NCBI GenBank assembly: GCA_965214435.1
Contig: OZ243960.1
Location: 2,914,001-2,978,000, forward strand
Direction: 5' to 3'
DNA length: 64,000 bases
Source: Rubrobacter_A sp965214435
GTDB lineage: Bacteria > Actinomycetota > Rubrobacteria > Rubrobacterales > Rubrobacteraceae
Numbering within the stretch: the stretch's first letter is position 1; each line of letters begins with the position of its first letter. A program made the position numbers and the translations under genes. A model generated the notes under the pieces. That model was not told the origin of the DNA and searched no databases. It saw only the letters and a program-made list of their open reading frames with translations. This document shows, piece by piece, positions 34,919 to 42,939 of the stretch.

Positions 34919-36131
34919 ACAGCGGGTAGGCTTCCGTGAGGTCTGATATCCGGTCCTTTGCATCTTCGGTCTCCCCGCGGGCGGCACGGGCTATGATGTC
35001 GGAGATCTCGCGCATCTCACCCTCGTCCATGCCGCGGGTCGTCATCGCCGCGGTCCCGAGCCGGACACCGCTGGTTACGGTCGGCGGCTCAGGATCGTTC
35101 GGGATCATGTTCTTGTTGCAGGTAATGCCGACCTCATCTAGAAGCTCCTCCAGCTCTTTACCAGTCGTGCCCGTCCCCCGCAAATCTACTAGCAAGAGGT
35201 GGTTGTCGGTGCCGCCGGAGACGAGGTTCAGTCCACCTTCGAGGAGGCCGTCGGCCATCGCCCGGGCGTTGTCCACTACCTTCTGGGCGTAGTCCTTGAA
35301 GTCCGGCTTTAGCGCTTCACCGAACGCCACGGCTTTACCCGCGATGGCGTGCATGAGCGGCCCACCCTGCATCCCGGGGAACACCCGGCTGTTGAGCTTC
35401 TTGGCGTACTCCTCGCGGCACAGGGCCATGCCACCGCGGGCGCCGCGAAGTGTCTTGTGGGTGGTCGTGGTGACCATCTCGCAGAAGGGTACCGGCGACG
35501 GGTGAACGCCGGTCGCCACGAGCCCGGCGATGTGGGCCATGTCGGTCAGGAAGTACGACCCGACCTCATCGGCTATCTCGCGGAACTTCTCGAAGTGGAT
35601 CACGCGCGGGTACGCGCTGGCCCCGGCTATTATCAGCCGCGGCTTCTCGCGCAGTGCTATCTCCCGGACGTTGTCGTAGTCGATATATCCGTCCTCACCA
35701 ACCCCGTAATGAGCGAAGTCGTAAGTCCGGCCGGAGAAGTTCAGCTTCATGCCGTGTGTAAGATGCCCGCCGTGAGCTAGGTCCATCGACAGCACTTTAT
35801 CGCCCGGCTCCAGCAGCGTGGCGTAGGCGGCCTCGTTAGCCTGGCTACCAGAGTGCGGCTGGACATTGACGTGCTCGGCCTTGAATAGCTCTTTCGCCCG
35901 CTCGATGGCGAGAACTTCTACCTTATCGACCTCTTCGCAACCGCCGTAGTACCGCTTGCCCGGGTATCCTTCGGCATACTTGTTAGTCAGGACCGAGCCC
36001 TGGGCGGCGAGTACCGCCTGGGAGGCAAAATTCTCACTCGCTATGAGTTCTATCGTCGAGCGCTGGCGCGCGAGCTCACCGTCGAGCGCGTTCTGGACCT
36101 CCGAGTCAACCTCCGTATATGGACCTATCAT
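34911..36131 (-). CDS. glyA: Serine hydroxymethyltransferase
   Basis: PLP enzyme interconverting serine and glycine while making 5,10-methylene-THF. The PLP-lysine motif VVTTTTHKTLRGARGG and N-terminal IASENFASQAVLAAQGS are intact, as is YYGGCEEVD. It has 406 residues and is full length. GGAGGCGGCGG precedes the ATG. It heads the glyA-upp-dCMP deaminase set with its own promoter about 130 bases upstream. Confidence 0.97.
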   Translation of the reverse strand: MIGPYTEVDSEVQNALDGELARQRSTIELIASENFASQAVLAAQGSVLTNKYAEGYPGKRYYGGCEEVDKVEVLAIERAKELFKAEHVNVQPHSGSQANEAAYATLLEPGDKVLSMDLAHGGHLTHGMKLNFSGRTYDFAHYGVGEDGYIDYDNVREIALREKPRLIIAGASAYPRVIHFEKFREIADEVGSYFLTDMAHIAGLVATGVHPSPVPFCEMVTTTTHKTLRGARGGMALCREEYAKKLNSRVFPGMQGGPLMHAIAGKAVAFGEALKPDFKDYAQKVVDNARAMADGLLEGGLNLVSGGTDNHLLLVDLRGTGTTGKELEELLDEVGITCNKNMIPNDPEPPTVTSGVRLGTAAMTTRGMDEGEMREISDIIARAARGETEDAKDRISDLTEAYPLYA

Positions 36132-36265
36132 CCGCCGCCTCCGTTCGTGTGACCAGCATACGTCACCGCGTAGTTGTTCTTTGCATCGAGAAACCTCGGT
36201 GGTGCAGCTTTAGATATTCCAAACCTTTCGAGCCGCTTTCAGTCCTTACTCGCTCTCGGCCCTGG

Positions 36266-36294
36266 ATTATACCCCCCGCCCGAAATGGTCTCAA
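36266..36294 (-). promoter_or_regulatory. Sigma-70 promoter for glyA-upp operon
   Basis: On the minus strand TTGAGA (36289-36294) and a consensus TATAAT (36266-36271) are separated by 17 bases. The resulting leader of about 125-130 bases before glyA was searched by eye for known riboswitch cores (glycine, THF, ZTP) and none was recognised. Confidence 0.7.
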
Positions 36295-36328
36295 ACAGCC
36301 GCTACGCCGCCGACATCCTCTACCGAAC

Positions 36329-36904
36329 TTAACCGCCGGACAACCGCAGCAACGTCTTTTCGTCAAGCTCCCGCGTAGCCCGCAAGAGCCTTACCCGGCC
36401 ACCAGACAGGTCCACAACGGCCGAAGCCTCCCCGCCGCCCGGCTCTCCCTCAACCGCGAAGTCCACGGCGTCCGATACCCGGCGGTCCACGCTGCCGAGC
36501 GTCGCGGGCGCAGGCTCCCCGGAGATGTTGGCGCTCGTCGCGTAGAACGGCTCTCCGTGGGCTTGCAATACCCCTCTCACCGTCGGGTGGTCGGGGACCC
36601 GCACCCCGACCGTACAACCACCGGGACGGTCAAAGACCAGGGTCAAGGGACCGGGCCAGAACTTCTCCGCAAGCTTTTCCGCAAGGGCCGGCGCTTTCTC
36701 CGCGGCCTCCAACGCCTCCGCCGTCGAGGCGCAGAGTAGGGCGACGGGTTTACCGGGGTCGCGGCTTTTGATCCCCCACAGCCGCGATAATCCTTTTTCT
36801 GCGGCAACGAGCCCGACGACCGTCTCGGTCGGTATAAGCCCGACCTCTCCCCGCCGCAGGCTTTCGGCCGCCTCCGCAGTAGACACTACGTTCAAGACGA
36901 CCAC
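36329..36904 (-). CDS. tsaC: L-threonylcarbamoyladenylate synthase
   Basis: YrdC-domain enzyme making TC-AMP for the t6A modification of ANN-decoding tRNAs. The basic RNA/nucleotide pocket is seen in GLIPTETVVGL, KSRDPGKPVALL and FWPGPLTLV, and YATSANISGEP near 145. At 191 residues it is the short TsaC form without a Sua5 domain. It overlaps the end of prmC by 13 bases in the prfA-prmC-tsaC string common in Gram-positives. Confidence 0.94.
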   Translation of the reverse strand: MVVLNVVSTAEAAESLRRGEVGLIPTETVVGLVAAEKGLSRLWGIKSRDPGKPVALLCASTAEALEAAEKAPALAEKLAEKFWPGPLTLVFDRPGGCTVGVRVPDHPTVRGVLQAHGEPFYATSANISGEPAPATLGSVDRRVSDAVDFAVEGEPGGGEASAVVDLSGGRVRLLRATRELDEKTLLRLSGG

Positions 36905-37755
36905 CGCAGCAAGACGACCCGAACCGTTCCCGCAAGGTCCCGACGCGTCTCAAGCGGAGTGAAACCTTCTAGGCGGCCCAACTCCAGTACGTCTTCCGCC
37001 TGACCGTCTCCCACCTCCAAGACCACCTCCGCACCCTCCGCGAGCAGCGGCGGCGTCTCCGCAAAGATGCGCCGGTAGAAACTCAACCCGTCAGGCCCTC
37101 CGTCGAGCGCCGCCCAGGGGTCCCAGTCCCGTACCTCCGGAGCGAGCTTCCGTATCTGGTCGGTCGGCACGTAGGGCGGGTTTGAGACAAGCAAGTTTAC
37201 AGAGCGCGTCAACTCTTCAAGACCGGCCGCGACATCAGCCCCGTGGAAACGAACCGGAGCCTTGACCTGACCGGCGTTTTCGCGGGCGACGGAGAGCGTG
37301 ACTTCCGAAACGTCGGAGGCGTGGACTTCGCTGCCGGAGCTTTCCTCAGCAATGGATATGGCTATAGCCCCGGAGCCCGTCCCAAGGTCCAGCACCCGAC
37401 GCGGGGCTCCGTAAAGGCCGATGCGCTCCAAGGCGGCTTCCACGACGCTTTCGGTGTCGGGACGCGGTATCAAAGAGCGTTCGTTAAGCCTTAACTTGAG
37501 GTTACGAAAGTAGGCATAACCGAGTATGCGCTGGACCGGCTCTCGACTTTTTCGGCGGGAGATCCAACCTCCGTACTGAGCTAGCTGTTTTTCGTCCAGC
37601 GATTCCCGGTGGAGTGGTATCTCGCCCCGGCCTATCCCGAGAAGTTCGGCCATAAGAAACTCGGCCGACGCGGCGGGCTCCGGTGTTCCCGACCGGTGGA
37701 GTTCCGCGGTCGCATCCCGGACTGCCTCGCGGGCGCTCGGGGCGGTTCTAGCCAG
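36892..37755 (-). CDS. prmC: Release factor glutamine methyltransferase
   Basis: Methylates the glutamine of the GGQ motif of RF1 and RF2. The SAM motif VLDLGTGSGAIAIS and the catalytic NPPY (LLVSNPPYVPTDQI) are present. The start is odd: the only ATG in frame (37857) lies 110 bases inside prfA and would add 34 non-family residues. A CTG at 37755 overlaps the prfA stop by 8 bases (CTGGCTAG), the same geometry as atpA/atpH and upp/glyA, and gives 287 residues, the family's usual length. I prefer CTG but cannot prove it. Confidence 0.9.
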   Translation of the reverse strand: MARTAPSAREAVRDATAELHRSGTPEPAASAEFLMAELLGIGRGEIPLHRESLDEKQLAQYGGWISRRKSREPVQRILGYAYFRNLKLRLNERSLIPRPDTESVVEAALERIGLYGAPRRVLDLGTGSGAIAISIAEESSGSEVHASDVSEVTLSVARENAGQVKAPVRFHGADVAAGLEELTRSVNLLVSNPPYVPTDQIRKLAPEVRDWDPWAALDGGPDGLSFYRRIFAETPPLLAEGAEVVLEVGDGQAEDVLELGRLEGFTPLETRRDLAGTVRVVLLRWSS

Positions 37756-38863
37756 AGTTTCCGTTGCCGGATGTCCCGTTAGCGTTAGCTTCGGCGGCCA
37801 ACTTCTCGGCCCGCTCCTTGGCCGAGAGCGCCTGGGTAAACTCTTCAAGGTCTCCACCCAGGGTGCCCTCCAGGTTGTGGGACGTCACGCCGACCCGGTG
37901 GTCCGTGATCCTACCCTGCGGGAAGTTGTACGTGCGGACTTTTGCAGAACGCTCGCCGGTACCGACCTGCGCCTGACGCATGGCGCCCTCGCGCTCCTGC
38001 TGCTCGCGCACCTGAATCTCCAAAAGCCGCGACCGGAGTATCCTCATGGCCTGCTCCTTGTTCTGGAGCTGGCTTTTCTCGTTCTGGCAGGTAACCACCA
38101 GCCCGGTCGGTTTGTGCGTGATCCGGACCGCCGAGTCCGTCGTATTTACGCTCTGCCCCCCCGGACCACTGGAACGGTAAACGTCTACCTCAAGGTCATT
38201 CTGAGCTATCTCGACCTCGACGGCTTCGGCTTCCGGCAGCACCGCTATAGTCGCGGTCGAGGTGTGGATGCGGCCCTGGCTCTCGGTCTTCGGGACCCGC
38301 TGGACCCGGTGGGTGCCGCCCTCGTGCTTAAAGACCGAGTAGGCCCGGTCTCCTTCGATCTCCAGGGAAACTTCCTTGTAGCCTCCGACTTCGGCCGCGC
38401 TGGAAGAGAGTATCTGGTGTTTGAAACCGAGGCGGTCGGCGTAGCGGCTGTACATCTCCAGAAGCTCCCCGGCGAAAAGGGCCGCCTCGTCGCCGCCGGT
38501 ACCGGCCCGGATCTCCAGGATGACGTCCTTATCGTCGTTCGGGTCCCGGTCTATGAGCTCGGTCCGGATCTTCTCCGTAAGCTCCTCGATGCGCTCTTCG
38601 GCGTCCCCGGCCTCCGCCGCGTAGAACTCGCGTTCCTCAGCGTCTGCGGCGGTCGGCAGCAACTCCCGCGCCTCCCGAGCCTCCTGGATAGCGTCGAGTA
38701 GCTCCTGGCTCCATCCTGCGCCCCGCTTGAGACGCGCGTGCTCCTTGGCGATCTCCGCGTACCGGCGCTGGTCTGAGTATATATTCGGGTCCGAAAGCTC
38801 CTCGTTCAGCGCCTGCTGGCGCAAAAGGGTCTCTTCGGCGAGTTTTACTACCTGATTATCCAT
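37748..38863 (-). CDS. prfA: Peptide chain release factor 1
   Basis: Reads UAA and UAG. GGQ is in GPGGQSVNTTDSAVRITH and the specificity tripeptide is PKT (VQRVPKTESQGRIHTST), a variant of the usual PxT motif. It has 371 residues, with an extra low-complexity Asn/Gly C-terminal tail (ANANGTSGNGNSG). It is followed by prmC, which would modify it. Confidence 0.96.
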   Translation of the reverse strand: MDNQVVKLAEETLLRQQALNEELSDPNIYSDQRRYAEIAKEHARLKRGAGWSQELLDAIQEAREARELLPTAADAEEREFYAAEAGDAEERIEELTEKIRTELIDRDPNDDKDVILEIRAGTGGDEAALFAGELLEMYSRYADRLGFKHQILSSSAAEVGGYKEVSLEIEGDRAYSVFKHEGGTHRVQRVPKTESQGRIHTSTATIAVLPEAEAVEVEIAQNDLEVDVYRSSGPGGQSVNTTDSAVRITHKPTGLVVTCQNEKSQLQNKEQAMRILRSRLLEIQVREQQEREGAMRQAQVGTGERSAKVRTYNFPQGRITDHRVGVTSHNLEGTLGGDLEEFTQALSAKERAEKLAAEANANGTSGNGNSG

Positions 38864-38867
38864 AAAG

Positions 38868-39782
38868 CTAAATCACCAGCTTGTTGGTCGCCTCATTCGG
38901 CGCTATCCGCGACTCCTCTTCCATCACGAGTACCTTTTTTAGCGAAGCCATCGCAACCTCGACCATGTCGTCCGACGGCTCCCGGGTCGTTAGCCGCTGT
39001 AGCTGAAGCCCCGGCCAGATCAGAACCTTTACTAGAGGGTTAGAGTGGTTGCGAGCGCTCCACATAATGAACTCAAAGGCTATCCCGGCGACGAGCGGTA
39101 TCACGATAATGCGGCTGAGGATCATAAAGACCCAGCCGTGAGTCCCGAGCAGGCTGAAAATCAGGATGCTCAAGACCAACACGTAGAGCACGAAGCTCGT
39201 GCCACACCGGACGTGGGTCGTGTCGAGTCCGCGGGCGTTTTTCGGCACCAACTCTTTGTTGGCCTCGTGGACTTTTATCGCTTTGTGCTCCGCGCCGTGG
39301 TAGGCGAAAAAGCGTTTGATATCCCGGCTCGCCGCGGTGATTATCAGCAGGTAAGCGATAAAGATGGCGATCCGCAAAGCTCCCTCGACGAGGTTAAAGA
39401 TTATCGGGTTCTCGATGGTCTCCCCGAGCAACGCACCGATGCCTTTTGTACCGAGAACGGGCGCCGCCAGGAACAGCAGCACCGCGAGCCCGAGACCGAA
39501 CGCGATAGTGGCGGCTATCTCTTTCTTGGAAAGCTCCTCTTCCTCGCCGAGGGCCACGTTCGTGGACATGGTCAAAGCTTTCATCCCGAGCCAGAGGGTC
39601 TCACCGAGGGATAGGAAACCTCGGATCACCGGCAGCCGGAAAACACGGCTTTTCTTGGTTACCGACGAGAAGCGGTCAGCCCGGATGTCCAGGTCGCCAG
39701 AGGGCGTCCGGACCGCGGTTCCCCAGAAGTTGGGGGACCGCATGAGGACGCCTTCCATTATTGCCTGTCCCCCGACCCTCAT
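38868..39782 (-). CDS. DUF1385 family membrane protein (YqhQ-like)
   Basis: Membrane protein of the DUF1385 family, function unknown. The N-terminal signature VGGQAIMEGVLMRSPN is diagnostic, as are FFAYHGAEHKAIKVHE and the CGTSFVL segment. It has about four to five helices and 304 residues. It occurs next to prfA/rpmE in many Gram-positive genomes; the neighbourhood here is the same (prfA 4 bases downstream, rpmE 12 bases upstream). Confidence 0.92.
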   Translation of the reverse strand: MRVGGQAIMEGVLMRSPNFWGTAVRTPSGDLDIRADRFSSVTKKSRVFRLPVIRGFLSLGETLWLGMKALTMSTNVALGEEEELSKKEIAATIAFGLGLAVLLFLAAPVLGTKGIGALLGETIENPIIFNLVEGALRIAIFIAYLLIITAASRDIKRFFAYHGAEHKAIKVHEANKELVPKNARGLDTTHVRCGTSFVLYVLVLSILIFSLLGTHGWVFMILSRIIVIPLVAGIAFEFIMWSARNHSNPLVKVLIWPGLQLQRLTTREPSDDMVEVAMASLKKVLVMEEESRIAPNEATNKLVI

Positions 39783-39794
39783 GCTCCGGCTCCG

Positions 39795-40004
39795 CTACTT
39801 ACGGTTGCGGGAGAGCCGGTTCTGGAACCGCTGTACCCGGCCGCCGGAGTCGACGATGCGCTGCTTGCCGGTGTAGAACGGGTGGCACACCGAGCAGACA
39901 TCCACGTGAATGGACTCGCCCGCCGTCGAGCGGGTCTCGAACTCGTTGCCGCACGTGCACCTTACTATGGTCGTATCGTACTGCGGATGTATCTCCGTCT
40001 TCAT
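39795..40004 (-). CDS. rpmE: 50S ribosomal protein L31, zinc-binding type
   Basis: Ribosomal protein L31 with four zinc-type cysteines (CTC near 16-18, CSVC at 37-40), i.e. the C+ form that serves as a zinc store and is replaced by a C- paralogue under zinc starvation. It has 69 residues with the FYTGKQRIVDSGGRVQRF core. The ribosome site is GGAGG 7 bases before ATG. A GC-rich hairpin (40086-40117) lies in the gap to rho but has no T-run after it, so it is not a clear terminator. Confidence 0.96.
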   Translation of the reverse strand: MKTEIHPQYDTTIVRCTCGNEFETRSTAGESIHVDVCSVCHPFYTGKQRIVDSGGRVQRFQNRLSRNRK

Positions 40005-40137
40005 TAAAAAACCTCCGTTTTATATACCGTGGCGTTAGGCCACACTATGAAGTTATAGCACTCCTGTCCAGGCAGGTTTTGCCGGGCGGGCGACGGTGCC
40101 CGGATACCACCGCCCGCTATTTTCCGGACAGGTTTTT

Positions 40138-41688
40138 CTAACCTCTCACGCGCTGCAGCTCGCGCAGGAACTCGGGGTTGGTCCGGGTCTCTTTGAGCTT
40201 GGCGATGAGCAACTCTATCTTGGCCGAGGAGTCGAGGGCGTTCAAGATGCTGCGGACCTGCCACACCCGCTGGGCCTCGCCGGACTCCATGAGCAACTCT
40301 TCCTTACGCGTGGAGGAGTCCTCGATGTTGATGGCCGGGTATACCCGCTTGTTGGCGAGCTTGCGGTCGAGGTGCAGCTCCATGTTGCCGGTACCCTTGA
40401 ACTCCTCGTAGATCACCTCGTCCATCCGGCTGCCGGTGTCGACGAGCGCGCTGCCCAGGATGGTCAGAGAGCCACCGAACTCGATGTTCCGGGCGGCCCC
40501 GAAAAACTTCTTCGGCGGGTAGAGGGCGGCGGAGTCAACACCACCGGAGAGGATGCGCCCGGAAGCCGGGGCGGCGAGGTTGTAGGCCCGGGCGAGGCGG
40601 GTGATCGAGTCCAGAAGCACCACCACGTCTTCGCCTTCCTCGACGAGACGCTTTACCCGCTCCAGTACCAGCTCCGCGACGGCTATGTGGTTGTCGGCCG
40701 GCTGGTCAAAGGTCGAGGCTACGACCTCGGCCTCGGCGACGCTGCGCTCCCAGTCCGTGACCTCCTCCGGCCGCTCGTCGGCCAGGAGTACAAAGATCTT
40801 CGCTTCTGGGTAGTTGGCGACGATGCTCTGGGCTATCTGCTTGAGGATGGTCGTCTTACCCGCTTTTGGGGGAGAGACGATCAGGCCGCGCTGTCCCTTG
40901 CCGATCGGGGCGACGAGGTCGATGACCCGCGGGGCTATGTCATTCGGCTTCCACTCCAGCCGGAAACGCTCTTCGGGGTAGAGCGGGGTGAGGTCGTCGA
41001 AGTTCTGACGCCAGCGGCCCTTCTGCGGCTCGTTGCCGTTGACCGACTCGATGCGGACCATCGCCGGATACTTCTCTCCGTCCCGGGCCTGGCGGATCTG
41101 ACCCACGATGTGGTCCCCCCGCCGCAGATTGAACCGCTTTACCTGCGAAGCCGAAACGTACACGTCCTTGTTGCTCTGGCTGTAACCGCCGGTCCTCAAG
41201 AAACCGAACCCGTCGGGAAGCACGTCGAGTATGCCGCTCTGTGACGACTCCTGACCCTGTCCCGAACCGTCGCGCTCCTGAGACTTGTCTTTTTTGCCAC
41301 CCGGCTGCCGCTGTCGGCCGTCTTGACGACCGCCGCGCGTCTCGCGCTCTTCCGGCGGGCGCTGCGCGGGCGCTTCGGGCGCGACCGCCACGCCGTTGCC
41401 GTCACCGTTCGCGGTTTCGGTAACACCCGCGGAGCCGTTCTGGTGAGCGCCCTGGGGACCGTCTACAGCTTCTCTGGCCTGGCCGTTTGTACCGTTCGGC
41501 GTCTCCGCTTCCTGAGGGCGGGGGTCCTGGCGGACGTTCTGGGTTGAGGCTTGCTCGGTAGCCGCCTCGTAAATCCTCTGAGCCAACTCCGGCTTGCGGT
41601 ACTTGCGGTACTGCTCGATGCCGAGCTGGGAGGCGATCTGGTGCAGGTCGCTCAGGCGCTTGCGTTCGAGCGTGGATAAATCTGTCAT
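40138..41688 (-). CDS. rho: Transcription termination factor Rho
   Basis: Hexameric RNA helicase that ends transcription. The N-terminal Rho-N helix bundle (residues 1-45) is followed by a disordered Gln/Gly/Arg/Asn-rich insert (about 46-150), as in other actinobacterial Rho proteins. The cold-shock RNA-binding domain (GILDVLPDGFGFLRTGGYSQS), P-loop PPKAGKTTILKQ, Walker B VVVLLDSITRLARAY and Q-loop follow. It has 516 residues. Confidence 0.96.
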   Translation of the reverse strand: MTDLSTLERKRLSDLHQIASQLGIEQYRKYRKPELAQRIYEAATEQASTQNVRQDPRPQEAETPNGTNGQAREAVDGPQGAHQNGSAGVTETANGDGNGVAVAPEAPAQRPPEERETRGGRQDGRQRQPGGKKDKSQERDGSGQGQESSQSGILDVLPDGFGFLRTGGYSQSNKDVYVSASQVKRFNLRRGDHIVGQIRQARDGEKYPAMVRIESVNGNEPQKGRWRQNFDDLTPLYPEERFRLEWKPNDIAPRVIDLVAPIGKGQRGLIVSPPKAGKTTILKQIAQSIVANYPEAKIFVLLADERPEEVTDWERSVAEAEVVASTFDQPADNHIAVAELVLERVKRLVEEGEDVVVLLDSITRLARAYNLAAPASGRILSGGVDSAALYPPKKFFGAARNIEFGGSLTILGSALVDTGSRMDEVIYEEFKGTGNMELHLDRKLANKRVYPAINIEDSSTRKEELLMESGEAQRVWQVRSILNALDSSAKIELLIAKLKETRTNPEFLRELQRVRG

Positions 41689-41743
41689 GCTCTTATCTAC
41701 CTTTTTCCGTTTTGCGAACGAGAGTGTTGCTCATTGATTACTT

Positions 41744-42772
41744 CTAAAGCTGAAAGCCTCTAGAACCGGCGTCGGGCTCTAAAGCGTGGATGGTATCTAC
41801 TAATCTTACCATACGTGGTCGGGTAGACATTACTATGGTGTGCGTCCGGCCGCCCCCCCGGAAATAGCGGACCCCGCGGAGGGTTTCTCCCTGGGTAACG
41901 CCGGTCGCGGAAAATATAACTTCCTCGCCTTTTACAAGGTCTTCCATCGTTAGCTTGCGTTCGGGATCTTCTAAACCATACTCCTTTAGCTTTTCAACCT
42001 GAGAACGCTGCGTCGGCCACATCTTCGCTTGGATCTCCCCTCCGAGACATTTTATGAGCGCGGCGGCGAGTATACCTTCCGGGGCTCCGCCCACCCCTAT
42101 CACCGCGTGCAGGTCCGCGCCGCGGGCACCAACCGCTATCGCGGGCGTTAAATCGCCTTCAGCCCGCATCTGGATCCGGGCTCCGGTACCCCGGATTTCC
42201 TCTATGAGATCCTCGTGACGCTCCCGGTCCAGTACCGCAACGGTTATCTCCGACGGCTTGCGCTGAACGGCCTCGGCTATGGCCCCGATGTTCTCGGCTA
42301 CCGGGGCGTCGATGTCGATATTGCCACTGGCGCGGGGACCGACGATCAACTTCCTCATGTACATGTCCGGCGTGCGGAGCATACTACCCCGGGGAGCCAC
42401 GGCAACCGCCGCTATGGAACCGTCCTGGCCTTTGGTCAGAAGCTGTAACCCCTCGACCGGCTCGACCGCGAGGTCCACCTCGTCACCACCCCCGCCGAGG
42501 TCGTCTCCGACTCCGAGGATGCCCTGACGAACTTTTAGCGGCCGCATCTGTCCTCTCTCGTCCAGACGCTCCTCCCGCAGTATCGCTACCCGGCCGGATG
42601 CGGAGATACCGGCCAGCCCGTCGCGGAACGCTTCCGTTGCCAGGGTGTACGCCTCCTCGGGTTCTCCAGAGCCCTCCATACGAGCTACCGTTAGCGCTAC
42701 CTGCTCGGTAACCGCCACGTACTCCATAGCCGTGGCTTCCGCAGCCATCGAACCGGGTTCGTTAGTGCTCAA
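41744..42772 (-). CDS. glpX: Class II fructose-1,6-bisphosphatase
   Basis: Gluconeogenic phosphatase of the GlpX family. Family motifs: GGDEVDLAVEPVEGL, DGSIAAVAVAPRGSML, and the substrate loop VIGVGGAPEGILAAALIKCLGGE (read in pieces). It has 342 residues with a short N-terminal extension. It is the only gluconeogenesis gene in the window. Confidence 0.95.
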   Translation of the reverse strand: MSTNEPGSMAAEATAMEYVAVTEQVALTVARMEGSGEPEEAYTLATEAFRDGLAGISASGRVAILREERLDERGQMRPLKVRQGILGVGDDLGGGGDEVDLAVEPVEGLQLLTKGQDGSIAAVAVAPRGSMLRTPDMYMRKLIVGPRASGNIDIDAPVAENIGAIAEAVQRKPSEITVAVLDRERHEDLIEEIRGTGARIQMRAEGDLTPAIAVGARGADLHAVIGVGGAPEGILAAALIKCLGGEIQAKMWPTQRSQVEKLKEYGLEDPERKLTMEDLVKGEEVIFSATGVTQGETLRGVRYFRGGGRTHTIVMSTRPRMVRLVDTIHALEPDAGSRGFQL

Positions 42773-42911
42773 GGTAGAAGCTCACCCAACCTCCCGAGAC
42801 CGCCGGGAATGTGCATGCCAGAGCATACCTGCCGGACGGAACTCCTGTCGGAAAACTCAGAGTGGTAAACAGCCGCCGGAATTTTCTTTCTCTTCCTGGG
42901 CTGCTACACCT

Positions 42912-42939
42912 ATATTATACACCAGCAGCCGGAGGTCAA
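42912..42939 (-). promoter_or_regulatory. Likely promoter for glpX
   Basis: On the minus strand TTGACC (42934-42939) is followed 16 bases later by TAATAT (42912-42917), which overlaps a perfect TATAAT (42914-42919) at a shorter 14-base spacing. The -35 overlaps the end of the preceding gene. The leader to glpX would be about 130 bases; nothing recognised in it. Confidence 0.5.

Noticed and set aside
36132..36265. Riboswitch in the glyA leader
   Set aside because: The leader is long enough, but I could not match the conserved cores of glycine, THF or ZTP riboswitches.
40086..40117. GC-rich hairpin downstream of rho as intrinsic terminator
   Set aside because: No T-run follows on the minus strand (sequence after it is CCGGCAAAACC), so I do not call a terminator.
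40096..41244. 382-codon open frame antisense to rho
   Set aside because: Shadow of rho; no ribosome site and no recognisable protein.
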